This document shows positions 14,613-23,240 of a stretch of 29,217 nucleotides of DNA, piece by piece. Numbering within the stretch: position 1 is the stretch's first letter; each line of letters starts with the position of its first letter. A model generated the notes under the pieces. That model had not been told where the DNA came from, ran no database searches, and saw nothing but the letters and a program-made list of their open reading frames with translations. The stretch lies in the NCBI GenBank assembly GCA_050945135.1, contig JBMNSJ010000025.1, positions 1-29,217 on the forward strand, given 5' to 3'. Origin of the DNA: WRIS01 sp050945135 (lineage in GTDB: Bacteria; Actinomycetota; Coriobacteriia; Coriobacteriales; Eggerthellaceae). Made by a program: the position numbers and the translations under genes.

Positions 14613-17168
14613 ATGAGTACCGAACTCTCCAGACGATCGTTTGTTAAGGGAACGGCGATTACGCTAGCCTTGGCAGCTGCCGGAGGAACGCTTTCCTCTT
14701 TAGTTGGCTGTCAAGCCAGTGCCCCAAGTTCTTCAGAGAACAAAACCTACAGCGCGGTCTGCCGCTTTTGCGGATGCGGTTGCGGCGTTCTCGTAGAAGT
14801 AAATGACGGAAAGCTTGTCTCGGTTACCGGCGACCCGGATAACCTTTCAAGCAAGGGCCTTAATTGCGTCAAGGGTTACTACCTGGCAAAAATTCTCTAC
14901 GGAGAAGGTCGCCTCACCACACCTTTGATTCGTGACGACGCCTATACAAAAGGCAACGAAGATGGCTTACGTGAAGCTACCTGGGAAGAGGCTTTGACCT
15001 TGGTTTCTGATAAGCTCCGCAAAACTTGGAAAGAAGACAAGAGTCGCATCGCCTTCTGGGGCTCAGGTCAGCAACCCATCAACGAAGGCTATCTTACTTC
15101 CAAATTCTGGAAGGCTGGTCTTCTGTCGAACAATATCGATCCAAACGCGCGCCTTTGCATGGCAAGCGCCGTTGTTGGTTTCATGAACGTGTTCCAAACC
15201 GACGAACCCGCTGGCTGTTATGCCGACCTCGACTATGCAGACGTGTTTGTTACCTGGGGTGCAAACATGGCAGAAGCACACCCCGTGCTTTACTCGCGGC
15301 TCATGGCGCATAAAATTTCTGACCCAAATGTAGTCCATTACGACCTGACTACCTTGCGTACGCGCACGTCTGCCGAAGCAGAACGCGTGATGGTTTTCAG
15401 GCCAGGAACCGATCTTGCCATCGCGAATTGTGTTGCCAATTACCTGATACAAAACAATCTCTACAATCAAGCTTTCGTAGCAGACCATTGCCAATTTAAA
15501 GCGGGTGCAGAAAACATCGGCAACGCCTACGAAGACGGATACGATGCAAGCGAAGACGGAAAACGCGTCGATGATGTATGGCCTATCACTTTCGAAGAGT
15601 TCGCGGCGATGCTTGCTCCTTACACCTTTGAATACACCTCGGCACTTTCTGGTGTAGCGGTTGAAGATCTGCAAGCATTAGCAGAGGTTTTCACCAATCC
15701 TGATTTGAAGGTTATGTCGTTGTGGACCATGGGCGTCAACCAACACAATCGTGGCACTTGGATGAATCACAACATTTATAACGTACATCTCCTCAGCGGA
15801 AAGTTTGGGCAGCCAGGAAATGGCCCCTTCTCTCTCACCGGACAGCCTTCTGCCTGCGGAACCGCGCGCGAGGTAGGCACCTTCTGCCACCGCCTCCCCG
15901 CAGACCTCTTAGTAAAAACGCCGCAGCATCGTCACTACACCGAAGCAATTTGGAATCTTCCAAAGGGGTATCTTGATGCAATAGAAAAACCAGGCTTTCA
16001 TACGGTTAAGATATTCCGTGAAATGTCAAAAGGAAACATCGATTTCTTATGGTCAGCCCATAATAATTGGGCAGTATCCATGCCAAATCTCACCCGCTTC
16101 CTCGGCAAAGACCCTGAGTATGACGGCATTTATGAAACTTTTACCGTTGTCAGCGAAGTGTATCCCACGGTGTCTACCCAATATGCCGACGTTGTTTTAC
16201 CTGCGGCAATGTGGGTTGAGCGCGAAGGTCAGTTTGGCAATGGCGAAAGACGCACTGCCATTTTCGAAAAGGCCGTTGATCCTCCAGGAGAAGCCAAGTG
16301 GGATCTTTGGATGCTCATGCAAGTTGCACAACGGGTGCTTGAGGGCGAGACCATTGATGGCAATGATGCCTTCGATCAACTCTTTGGCTTTATCTGGGAC
16401 AAAAACGAACAGGATTTCCTCTACGATTCACGCGAGACCAATCGCTTGATCTGGGAAGAGTATCGCACCTTCTCTAATCCGGAACTCAACGAAAAAGCAC
16501 TTGCTATCAACACCGATGCTGATGGAAGCTACGGCACCAAATTAAAGATGGAAGCCAAACAGCTAGCTCCTTATGAAGCATATCTCGAAAACCACGGTCT
16601 TACCTGGCCTTGCCGAGAAGTCGATGGCAAATGGTACGCCACTCAATGGCGATTTACCGACGGCCCACAAGAAGAGGGCTTCGATGAGTACGGTGTTGCC
16701 CAATACGGCGATAAAGGCCTTGCTGGAAATATGAGCTTCTACAAGTCGGCAAACAAAAAACCTTCGATTGTGTTCAGGCCTTACGAGCCACCTGCAGAAG
16801 AGCCTGATGAGGAGTATCCTTTCTGGTTCTGCACAGGCAGATTGCTCGAGCACTGGCACACCGGCTCAATGACGCGTCGCGTTTCTGAGCTCAATCGTGC
16901 TCTCCCAGAGGCCCTACTTAATATCAATCACGAAGACTGCGAAAATCTTGGAGTCAAAGATGGCGACATGGTTCGAGTCCGCTCCCGTCACGGACAGGTT
17001 GACATTAGGGTCTCAACCGCGGGTAGAACCGAACCTTCAAAAGGTATTGTGTTCGCACCCTTCTTTGCACGAGAAACTCTCGTTAACCTGGCGGTTCATG
17101 ACTACTACTGCCCGCTCTCTAAAGAGCCGGACTACAAGAAAACATGTGTCGCAATCGAGAAGATTTAA
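14613..17168 (+). CDS. napA: NapA-type periplasmic nitrate reductase / molybdopterin oxidoreductase
   Basis: 851 residues. A Tat signal (SRRSFVKG, 6-13) leads to a lipobox-like LVGC33, suggesting a membrane-tethered lipoprotein. The [4Fe-4S] ligands are Cys50, 53, 57 and 85, in CRFCGCGCGVLV and NCVKGYYLAKILYG. Cys182 in RLCMASAVVGFM matches the molybdenum-ligating Cys of NapA, and the following DEPAGCYADLDYADVF agrees closely with NapA. The C-terminal molybdopterin-binding domain (HTGSMTRR, DGDMVRVRSRHGQ) is intact. Activity is most likely nitrate reduction to nitrite, drawing on NapGH and/or the cytochrome. A related oxyanion or organic substrate is possible. ATG 14613 has GAGGAAGGA upstream. 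It sits in a tight operon with napG and napB-like/D/H. Confidence 0.93.
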   Translation: MSTELSRRSFVKGTAITLALAAAGGTLSSLVGCQASAPSSSENKTYSAVCRFCGCGCGVLVEVNDGKLVSVTGDPDNLSSKGLNCVKGYYLAKILYGEGRLTTPLIRDDAYTKGNEDGLREATWEEALTLVSDKLRKTWKEDKSRIAFWGSGQQPINEGYLTSKFWKAGLLSNNIDPNARLCMASAVVGFMNVFQTDEPAGCYADLDYADVFVTWGANMAEAHPVLYSRLMAHKISDPNVVHYDLTTLRTRTSAEAERVMVFRPGTDLAIANCVANYLIQNNLYNQAFVADHCQFKAGAENIGNAYEDGYDASEDGKRVDDVWPITFEEFAAMLAPYTFEYTSALSGVAVEDLQALAEVFTNPDLKVMSLWTMGVNQHNRGTWMNHNIYNVHLLSGKFGQPGNGPFSLTGQPSACGTAREVGTFCHRLPADLLVKTPQHRHYTEAIWNLPKGYLDAIEKPGFHTVKIFREMSKGNIDFLWSAHNNWAVSMPNLTRFLGKDPEYDGIYETFTVVSEVYPTVSTQYADVVLPAAMWVEREGQFGNGERRTAIFEKAVDPPGEAKWDLWMLMQVAQRVLEGETIDGNDAFDQLFGFIWDKNEQDFLYDSRETNRLIWEEYRTFSNPELNEKALAINTDADGSYGTKLKMEAKQLAPYEAYLENHGLTWPCREVDGKWYATQWRFTDGPQEEGFDEYGVAQYGDKGLAGNMSFYKSANKKPSIVFRPYEPPAEEPDEEYPFWFCTGRLLEHWHTGSMTRRVSELNRALPEALLNINHEDCENLGVKDGDMVRVRSRHGQVDIRVSTAGRTEPSKGIVFAPFFARETLVNLAVHDYYCPLSKEPDYKKTCVAIEKI

Positions 17169-17178
17169 GGAGGCCAGC

Positions 17179-17511
17179 ATGAAAAAAACAACCATTGTCA
17201 TAAGCCTCTTCGCCTTAATCTTCTCGCTCTGTGCGTTTGTGGGGTGTCAGGCAGAGTCAAGCAAAACAGAAACTGCAGGTGAAGAAAGAATCGCTTCTAC
17301 CCCGCCGCTTCAGCCTGAAAGCCATCTTGGCAAGTTCGAAGAAGGTGGCGCGCTGCAGTGCTACGGATGCCACGGTGCTGGCGAATTAGCCAATCCCATG
17401 CTAACTGATTCAGGTGCGATGCCCGAAGATCACTACGTCGGGTTTGATTCAAGCAGCCAGCAGATTTTTCCCGATCGCATGCAATGTATAAGCTGCCATC
17501 CTGTTGCTTAA
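17179..17511 (+). CDS. napB: NapB-like small dihaem cytochrome c lipoprotein
   Basis: 110 residues: a lipoprotein signal (MKKTTIVISLFALIFSLCAF, lipobox FVGC23), a low-complexity linker, and two CxxCH haem sites, CYGCH (61-65) and CISCH (103-107). Between them MPEDHYVGF offers a His for axial ligation, as in NapB. It lies directly after napA and before napD, so it is the expected redox partner of NapA. Only the haem-site layout is shared clearly with proteobacterial NapB, so it may be called NapB-like. An AAGGAGG site precedes ATG 17179, and the stop of napA lies 10 bases upstream. Confidence 0.85.
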   Translation: MKKTTIVISLFALIFSLCAFVGCQAESSKTETAGEERIASTPPLQPESHLGKFEEGGALQCYGCHGAGELANPMLTDSGAMPEDHYVGFDSSSQQIFPDRMQCISCHPVA

Positions 17512-17524
17512 GAAAGGAACTACC

Positions 17525-17779
17525 ATGGTTATTTCAAGCCTTGTTGTAGAAACTCTTCCAGACTCTACTTCTGCAGTCTCTCAAGCTCTTTCTTCTATCG
17601 AAGGAGTAGAAGTTCATGGACTCAACGATAATCAAGTTGTGGTAACCATTGAGGCCGAGACTACCGATGATTCGCATACGATTGCGAGTAGCTTCATAAA
17701 AATCGAAGGCGTTCTCGGAATCAATCTTGTCTATGCAAACTTCGAAGATGACCCCAGCTTAAAGGGCCATTACCGGTAA
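17525..17779 (+). CDS. napD: NapD-like chaperone for the NapA signal peptide
   Basis: 84 residues with the ferredoxin-like NapD fold pattern: VISSLVVETLPDSTSAVSQALSSIEGVEVHG, then VVVTIEAE, and IEGVLGINLVYANFEDD. NapD binds the twin-arginine signal of NapA during cofactor insertion. ATG 17525 has AAAGGA upstream; the longer frame from 17504 starts within napB-like and has no site. Its stop TAA overlaps the ATG of napH (TAATG), so the two are coupled. Confidence 0.9.
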   Translation: MVISSLVVETLPDSTSAVSQALSSIEGVEVHGLNDNQVVVTIEAETTDDSHTIASSFIKIEGVLGINLVYANFEDDPSLKGHYR

Positions 17780-18699
17780 TGAGTCACTCCGGTAACATAA
17801 AGGCGCCTCGGCATCGCTGGCGCAATACCAGACGTGTTGTTCAGGGCGCGGTTTTTCTTCTATTTCTTTCACCTCTGATTATCAGTGGCTGGAGTTTATT
17901 TGGCCTCACAGTTGGCGGAGACGAACCACTTCCTGTTCCCACCGACACCTTCTTCTCGGGAAGTCTTTCCTCTTCACAACTCGGTCCAATCGAGCTCATC
18001 GACCCTTTCGTAACCTTGCAGGTTATAGCCGCATCAAAGAGTTTTGATGTGATGTGGCTTGTATATGCCTTGCCGCTCCTGCTCCTCTTTGGTGTCTTAG
18101 GGGCACGTGTCTTTTGCGGCTGGGCATGTCCGGTAAATCTTTTCCTTGAGGGTGTTGATTTTATACGGGAAAAACTCGGCATTAAGGTGAAGGAACAGGC
18201 AATCCCCCGCCGCGCAAAAATGCTTGTCGCGCTTGCTGTGGTGATTCTTTCCGCTCTTTTGAGTGTTCCTTTCTTTGAAAGCTTCTCGCCCATTAGCGCC
18301 ATCAACAAATTCTTTCTCTTCGGAAGTACCGCAGGTCTTGTAACCCTGGGGCTCATTGTTGTTATGGAACTATTTTGGGGACATCGCACTTGGTGCCGAT
18401 CTATGTGTCCTTTGGGTGGCTTTTATCAAGCACTTGGTCGCGTAGGGCTCTTAAAGGTGCATATCGATGACGAGGTCTGCACACGCTGCGATTCATGCAA
18501 GAAGGTCTGTATTGCCGATCCAGAGATTTTAGAACCTGCTGTAGACGAAGGTGCAGGTGCCGTATATGCGGGCGATTGCATGCTCTGTGGAAAGTGCATC
18601 GATGTCTGTCCAGTTAAAGCGCTTTCAGTCAAACCGACAGTGCGTGTTACTCCTGTTCAGAATGCCGAAAAGACAGAAGAGCTCAGCGAAACCGCTTAG
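17779..18699 (+). CDS. napH: NapH-type membrane quinol dehydrogenase, ferredoxin family
   Basis: 306 residues with about four TM helices. Two CxxxCP motifs on the cytoplasmic side (CGWACPVNLFLEG, CRSMCPLGGFYQ) are diagnostic of NapH/NosR-type proteins. Two [4Fe-4S] clusters follow at CTRCDSCKKVC (from residue 234) and CMLCGKCIDVCP (from 267). NapH oxidises menaquinol and hands electrons to NapG. This operon therefore encodes its own quinol route in addition to the divergent cytochrome. The stop overlaps by four bases the stop of the convergent response regulator. Confidence 0.92.
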   Translation: MSHSGNIKAPRHRWRNTRRVVQGAVFLLFLSPLIISGWSLFGLTVGGDEPLPVPTDTFFSGSLSSSQLGPIELIDPFVTLQVIAASKSFDVMWLVYALPLLLLFGVLGARVFCGWACPVNLFLEGVDFIREKLGIKVKEQAIPRRAKMLVALAVVILSALLSVPFFESFSPISAINKFFLFGSTAGLVTLGLIVVMELFWGHRTWCRSMCPLGGFYQALGRVGLLKVHIDDEVCTRCDSCKKVCIADPEILEPAVDEGAGAVYAGDCMLCGKCIDVCPVKALSVKPTVRVTPVQNAEKTEELSETA

Positions 18700-19343
18700 A
18701 TGTCGAGCAGCTTATGGCGCAAAGCATAAGACACTAACTCTGAACGCGTGCTGAATCCGAGCTTGGAATAAATCTTAGAACGATGCGCCTCAACCGTCTT
18801 CACCGACAAAAACACCTTTTCAGATACTTCCTTGTTGGTGTAGCCCTTTGCAAGAAGCTGCAGTATCTCGAGCTCGCGTGTAGTTAAAGTCTTGTAGGAT
18901 AAATCTTGATCAGAGCCAGGTGATATCAGCTGACGGGCAAGCGCTTCGGTCATTTTCGGATGAATATAGGTGCCTCCCCCGTGTACCGTTTTAACTGCCG
19001 AAGTAAGCTCTTCGGGCGATGCTGTTTTTAGCACATAACCAGACGCTCCACCGCGTAAAGTGAAAAACAAATACTCCGATTCGGCAAACATGGTAAGGAT
19101 GATAACCTTCGTCTTAGGAAAATCTCGCGTAACTCTCTCACAAGCAATAAGACCGCTTTCCCCAGGCGGCATTGAAATATCCATCAACAGCAAATCGGGC
19201 TTCTCGCGAGCTACAAGCGAATAGGCTTCTGAGCCATCTGCTGCTTCAGCCACAACCGTAACGTCTTCGATACTTCTCTCAAGAAGAGCACGCACACCAG
19301 CGCGCACTACCTCGTGATCATCTGCTATTACGACACGTATCAT
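18696..19343 (-). CDS. NarL/FixJ-type response regulator
   Basis: 215 residues. The receiver domain has acidic pair Asp8-Asp9, phosphoacceptor Asp55 (LLLMDISMPPGESG) and the K of YVLKTA. The C-terminal LuxR-type helix-turn-helix reads TTRELEILQLLAKGYTNKEV and KTVEAHRSKIYSKLG. Start ATG 19343 overlaps the kinase stop (ATGA), so both are made together. Position next to the nap operon, in convergent orientation, suggests it controls nap genes in response to nitrate or redox state (inference). Confidence 0.92.
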   Translation of the reverse strand: MIRVVIADDHEVVRAGVRALLERSIEDVTVVAEAADGSEAYSLVAREKPDLLLMDISMPPGESGLIACERVTRDFPKTKVIILTMFAESEYLFFTLRGGASGYVLKTASPEELTSAVKTVHGGGTYIHPKMTEALARQLISPGSDQDLSYKTLTTRELEILQLLAKGYTNKEVSEKVFLSVKTVEAHRSKIYSKLGFSTRSELVSYALRHKLLDI

Positions 19344-20536
19344 TGCTTTCTCTCCTCACTGAGCCCCAAAGGGGCTACCAGGGTGATGGTGGTTCCCGCC
19401 GCGCTCGACTCAACATCAAGCGTTGCTCCAATAAGGCTTGCCCGTTCCCTCATTCCCGACAAGCCGCAGCCACTTCCTTTAATAGGAGGGTTATCTGCAT
19501 CGAAACCTTCACCTTGGTCGCTTACTCTAGTATGAATCCATTCATTCGACTCTTCGAGCTCAACAACGATTTGATCGGTGCCCGAGTATTTGCATGCATT
19601 TAATATTGCCTCTTGGCAAATACGGAATATCTGAGTTTCCAATACGGCGGAAAAACGCTTTTCGCGCATATTGCCCACAACGATAATCTCTGCACCGTAG
19701 GCACGCTCTAAAACCTCTGCTTGCGAGCGCAATGCTGACAGCAAACCGAAATGATCGAGCGCTGAAGGACGCAGCTCAACCGATATGTTGTGCAGCTCGT
19801 CAAGAATGCGATTAATGTTATTCCCAGCAATTTCGCAAAGCTCGCGAGCACGCTCACCTTCGAGGTAGGTTTCAAGCTCACGCACCGTAAAAGACACCGA
19901 GAGCAACTCTTGGATGATGCCATCGTGAAGCTCACGTGAGATGCGTTTTCGCTCATTTTCCTGAGCAGAGATGACTCGCGATAAGTCTGAGTGGACCTTG
20001 AGCTGATCAGCAGAAGCTTCTCGAGCCTCCGCGGTAATCATGGTTCCCATATCTAAAAAGCCTTCGGTGATTACGTCAAGACCCTGCACTTTTCCGTGCA
20101 TATCTCTAATTAGATCTTTGTAAACCTGTGCGTGATCAGAGCTTACGGTTCTAAATGCGCACAGCAAGGTACCAACCACCTTCCCCTTTTGCACCAAAGG
20201 AAAGGCACTAAAACTTCGAAGGTCTTCAGCAAAAACAATAGGATACGAAGAGTACTCGCGCGGATCGATTTCTTTATCGATATCGGTAAAAATCATGGGC
20301 TTGCCAGCCTTGATGACGATGCCGCCAATCCCGTGACCAGGTGCAAGCACGATTCTTTTATAGCGCTCCCCCGTTGCGCCAGCGCTATACACCCAACGAA
20401 GCGGAGCCCCTACAAAAGAGGTAAGACCAATTGCAACGAAGTCAAATCCATAACTTTTTTGTAGGTCGTTAACTACTTCGGAATACTCTGCGCTTTTACC
20501 AGCAAGAACCGGTTGTGGGAAATTGGATGCAGCCAT
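19340..20536 (-). CDS. GAF-domain histidine kinase, NreA/NarX-like
   Basis: 398 residues, no TM helix. A GAF domain (about 20-150) holds YKRIVLAPGHGIGGIVIKAG and YPIVFAEDLRSFSAFPL, which resemble the nitrate receptor NreA as I recall it. A HisKA_3 dimerisation domain follows with phosphoacceptor His204 (RISRELHDGIIQELLS), then an HATPase domain (EAILNACKYSG, GSGCGLSGMRERA). No cysteine cluster like the Fe-S site of NreB is present. Together this looks like an NreA-type sensor fused to a NarX/NreB-type kinase. ATG 20536 is chosen for its AAAAGGGG site; GTG 20560 has none. The gene is divergent from the DnaJ-domain gene. Confidence 0.9.
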   Translation of the reverse strand: MAASNFPQPVLAGKSAEYSEVVNDLQKSYGFDFVAIGLTSFVGAPLRWVYSAGATGERYKRIVLAPGHGIGGIVIKAGKPMIFTDIDKEIDPREYSSYPIVFAEDLRSFSAFPLVQKGKVVGTLLCAFRTVSSDHAQVYKDLIRDMHGKVQGLDVITEGFLDMGTMITAEAREASADQLKVHSDLSRVISAQENERKRISRELHDGIIQELLSVSFTVRELETYLEGERARELCEIAGNNINRILDELHNISVELRPSALDHFGLLSALRSQAEVLERAYGAEIIVVGNMREKRFSAVLETQIFRICQEAILNACKYSGTDQIVVELEESNEWIHTRVSDQGEGFDADNPPIKGSGCGLSGMRERASLIGATLDVESSAAGTTITLVAPLGLSEERKQ

Positions 20537-20577
20537 CGATACGCCCCTTTTGTTGGACACGGACCACTCATGTTTCT

Positions 20578-20606
20578 ATGGTACGCAACCTTAACTTTGT
20601 TGACAA
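20578..20606 (-). promoter_or_regulatory. promoter of the kinase-regulator operon
   Basis: On the minus strand TTGTCA (20601-20606) and TACCAT (20578-20583) are 17 bases apart, placing transcription start about 35 bases before the ATG. Confidence 0.55.
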
Positions 20607-20652
20607 GAAAAAGCTTTGTCGCCATCGTATGGGGCTAAGGACGCTGCAGGGT

Positions 20653-20681
20653 ATCACAAGCCCTAGTCGTGGTACTATACT
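20653..20681 (+). promoter_or_regulatory. promoter of the DnaJ-domain gene
   Basis: ATCACA (20653-20658) and TATACT (20676-20681) are 17 bases apart, 33 bases before the ATG at 20715. Confidence 0.45.
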
Positions 20682-20714
20682 GATTCGATATACGGAATGC
20701 GCATGTGAGGAACC

Positions 20715-21263
20715 ATGAACAGAATCGAAGCACTACGAATACTGGGGCTTGACGAGGATGCCTCAATCGAAGACGTGAAGACCGCCTACAAAGAAATGGC
20801 TCAGATACTTCACCCCGATCGTTTTGCATCCAAAAAGAAGCTTCAAGATCGTGCGACCGAACAGTTCAAAATCCTGCAAGAAGCCTACGACTTCCTCATG
20901 AGCGACAAAGGCGCAGCTCGTCGAGGCTCCAGCGCTGCTTCGCAAAGTCGTGGATATTCTCCCACCAATGAATACGAAGCTCGTCTTGCTGGCATCGCCG
21001 CTGCAAGAACTCAGCTCGTTGCTCAGCGCGACATGATGCTCGACGAACGCCGTAATGCACTTATCATCGGCGCTCTAGGCGTGGTGGTCGCATTGTTTTT
21101 CAGGCGCTTTCCCATCGGTCTTGCTCTGGGAAGTACGGCCGTTATCTGGGGTATTGTAAAACTTATCTCAGCACTCTCTACTATCAAAAATCTCGATGAA
21201 CATCTCAAACGCCTCAAAGAGGAGCAGCAAAGAATCGCTGAAGAATTTGATGACATCGATTAG
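20715..21263 (+). CDS. J-domain membrane protein
   Basis: 182 residues. The N-terminal J domain has LGLDEDASIEDVKTAYKEMA and the HPD motif at 33-35, which stimulates DnaK ATPase. It lacks the Gly/Phe and zinc regions of true DnaJ. A Ser/Arg-rich linker leads to two hydrophobic helices (about 114-130 and 132-153) and a charged C-terminal coiled coil (NLDEHLKRLKEEQQRIAEEF). This suggests DnaK is recruited to the membrane. A GAGG site precedes ATG 20715. It lies 27 bases before typA in the same direction, so co-transcription is likely. Confidence 0.9.
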   Translation: MNRIEALRILGLDEDASIEDVKTAYKEMAQILHPDRFASKKKLQDRATEQFKILQEAYDFLMSDKGAARRGSSAASQSRGYSPTNEYEARLAGIAAARTQLVAQRDMMLDERRNALIIGALGVVVALFFRRFPIGLALGSTAVIWGIVKLISALSTIKNLDEHLKRLKEEQQRIAEEFDDID

Positions 21264-21290
21264 AACAAAACAAGAAAAGAAAGAAGCTTG

Positions 21291-23102
21291 ATGAGACAAG
21301 AACACTTACGCAATGTTGCCATAATCGCGCACGTCGATCATGGGAAAACCACTATCGTCGACCGCCTCCTCCACACCTCTGGTGTGTTTCGGGAAAACCA
21401 ACAAGTTGAAGAACGCGTGCTCGACTCAAACGACCAAGAACGTGAACGCGGAATTACCATCCTTTCAAAAAATATCTCGGTACGCTACAACGATGTCAAA
21501 ATCAATGTTATTGACACCCCCGGCCATGCCGATTTCGGAGGCGAAGTTGAGCGTATACTCAATATGGCTGATGGTGCCCTGCTTATTGTCGATTCGTTCG
21601 AAGGACCCATGCCTCAAACTCGTTTTGTGCTTCGCCATGCTCTTGGGCTTGGATTGCGCATCATCGTGGTGGTAAACAAAATCGACCGTCCCGGCGCGCG
21701 TCCCGAAGAAGTGGTCGACGAAGTGTTCGACCTCATGGTTGAGCTTGAGGCAAGCGACGAGCAGCTCGACTTCCCCGTAATTTATGCAAGCGCCATGAAC
21801 GGCTATGCGCGCTATGAGCCAGATGATGGCAACAACAACATGCTTCCCCTCCTGGATACTATCCTGAAAGAAGTTCCAGCTCCCGACTGCGATCCCGATG
21901 GTCCGATTGCGCTTCAGGTCTGCACGGTTGATCACTCAAGTTTTGTGGGACGCATCGGTGTTGGTCGTCTTTTCTCCGGCTCCATTCACAAAGCGGAGCC
22001 CGTTCTTGTCATTAAAAATGATGGCACACGCTATAACACCAACATCAAGCAAGTGTTCACCTTCGAGGAGCTGGGCAAAAAGGAGCAGCAGGAGACAACT
22101 GCCGGAGATATTGTTGCCGTCGTTGGTGTCGATGATGCAGATATTGGCGACATGATTACCAGCCGTGAGCATCCGATTCGACTTGATCCTATCGAAGTCG
22201 AAGAACCCACTATGGCTGTTGTGTTTGAGGCTTCTTCAAGTCCGCTCGTTGGACGTGAAGGCGAAATCGTTGGTGCGCGTCAGCTCAAAGAGCGCCTCAT
22301 GAAAGAAGCGGAGAGCAACATTTCAATGCGCATCACAGAGCTCGAGGATAAAAGCGGTGTTGAAGTGGCAGGCCGTGGCGTTCTGCACCTTTCGGTACTC
22401 ATGGAAACGATGCGCCGCGAAGGATTTGAGTTCCAGGTAGGCAGGCCACGAGTTCTCATCAAAACCGATGACAAGGGCGTCAAGCTTGAGCCCATCGAAG
22501 AGGCGACAGTTGATGTTCCCAGCGAATACGCAGGCAAAGTAATCGAAGTCTTCGGTAGTGCTGGCGGCGAAATGACTGACATGTTCCAACGTGGCGATCA
22601 AACCCACCTCGTGTTTAAGATTCCCTCACGCGGGACCATGGGCTTGCGCACACGTCTTTTGAATGCAACACGTGGAGAGGCAACCATGTTTCACCACTTC
22701 TCTGAGTATGGACGCTATCGTGGCGATTATGCAGGACGAAAAAACGGCTCGATGATTTCGATGTCAACCGAGAAAAGCGTTGCCTACGCCCTTGATGCTT
22801 TGCAAGAGCGTGGACGTCTCTATGTTGGGCCCGGCGAAGAGTGCTACGAGGGAATGATTGTGGGAGAATCTGCCAAAGAGGGCGATATGGTAGTCAATAT
22901 TGCTAAAAGCAAGCAGCTTGGCAACCAACGTTCTTCGGGTGCAGACAAAGCAATTCAGCTCACTCCTCCGATTACCTTCACGCTCGAAGAAGCGCTTGAG
23001 TATATCGAAGATGACGAATTGGTCGAAATCACTCCGCAAAGCATTCGTCTCAGAAAAAGAATTCTTTCTGCAATCGAACGCAAGAAAGCCAATAAATCTT
23101 AG
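21291..23102 (+). CDS. typA: TypA/BipA ribosome-binding GTPase
   Basis: 603 residues, the normal length. G1 AHVDHGKTT, switch region ERERGITIL, G3 DTPGHADFGGEVERIL, G4 NKIDRPGARPEEV and G5 SAMNG are all intact. Domain II, the EF-G-like domains and the BipA-specific C-terminal domain (GECYEGMIVGE-like, KQLGNQRSSGADKA) follow. BipA binds the 70S ribosome and helps 50S assembly and stress or cold growth. The TTG at 21288 directly before the ATG is in frame, but ATG 21291 is the natural start. The ribosome-binding site is weak (AAGAAAGAAG). Confidence 0.96.
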   Translation: MRQEHLRNVAIIAHVDHGKTTIVDRLLHTSGVFRENQQVEERVLDSNDQERERGITILSKNISVRYNDVKINVIDTPGHADFGGEVERILNMADGALLIVDSFEGPMPQTRFVLRHALGLGLRIIVVVNKIDRPGARPEEVVDEVFDLMVELEASDEQLDFPVIYASAMNGYARYEPDDGNNNMLPLLDTILKEVPAPDCDPDGPIALQVCTVDHSSFVGRIGVGRLFSGSIHKAEPVLVIKNDGTRYNTNIKQVFTFEELGKKEQQETTAGDIVAVVGVDDADIGDMITSREHPIRLDPIEVEEPTMAVVFEASSSPLVGREGEIVGARQLKERLMKEAESNISMRITELEDKSGVEVAGRGVLHLSVLMETMRREGFEFQVGRPRVLIKTDDKGVKLEPIEEATVDVPSEYAGKVIEVFGSAGGEMTDMFQRGDQTHLVFKIPSRGTMGLRTRLLNATRGEATMFHHFSEYGRYRGDYAGRKNGSMISMSTEKSVAYALDALQERGRLYVGPGEECYEGMIVGESAKEGDMVVNIAKSKQLGNQRSSGADKAIQLTPPITFTLEEALEYIEDDELVEITPQSIRLRKRILSAIERKKANKS

Positions 23103-23127
23103 GGAGACCATCTGGCTCAATTTAGAA

Positions 23128-23162
23128 CATGGTCATATTGTGCAAGATGAACCACGTTTTTT
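23128..23162 (+). terminator. probable terminator after typA
   Basis: An imperfect stem (TGGTCAT 23130-23136 with ATGAACCA 23147-23154, one bulge) is followed by six T residues at 23157-23162. Confidence 0.4.
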
Positions 23163-23240
23163 GTGCTGTGAGAAAATAATCGGGTGCTAATTGAGCGTTA
23201 CCTAGAGGGCACGTACGCAAGTACATAAGAAAGGTTTGGA

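Noticed and set aside
15063..15674. 203-codon frame antisense to napA
   Set aside because: It lies wholly inside the conserved napA coding sequence and shows no family signature or ribosome-binding site.
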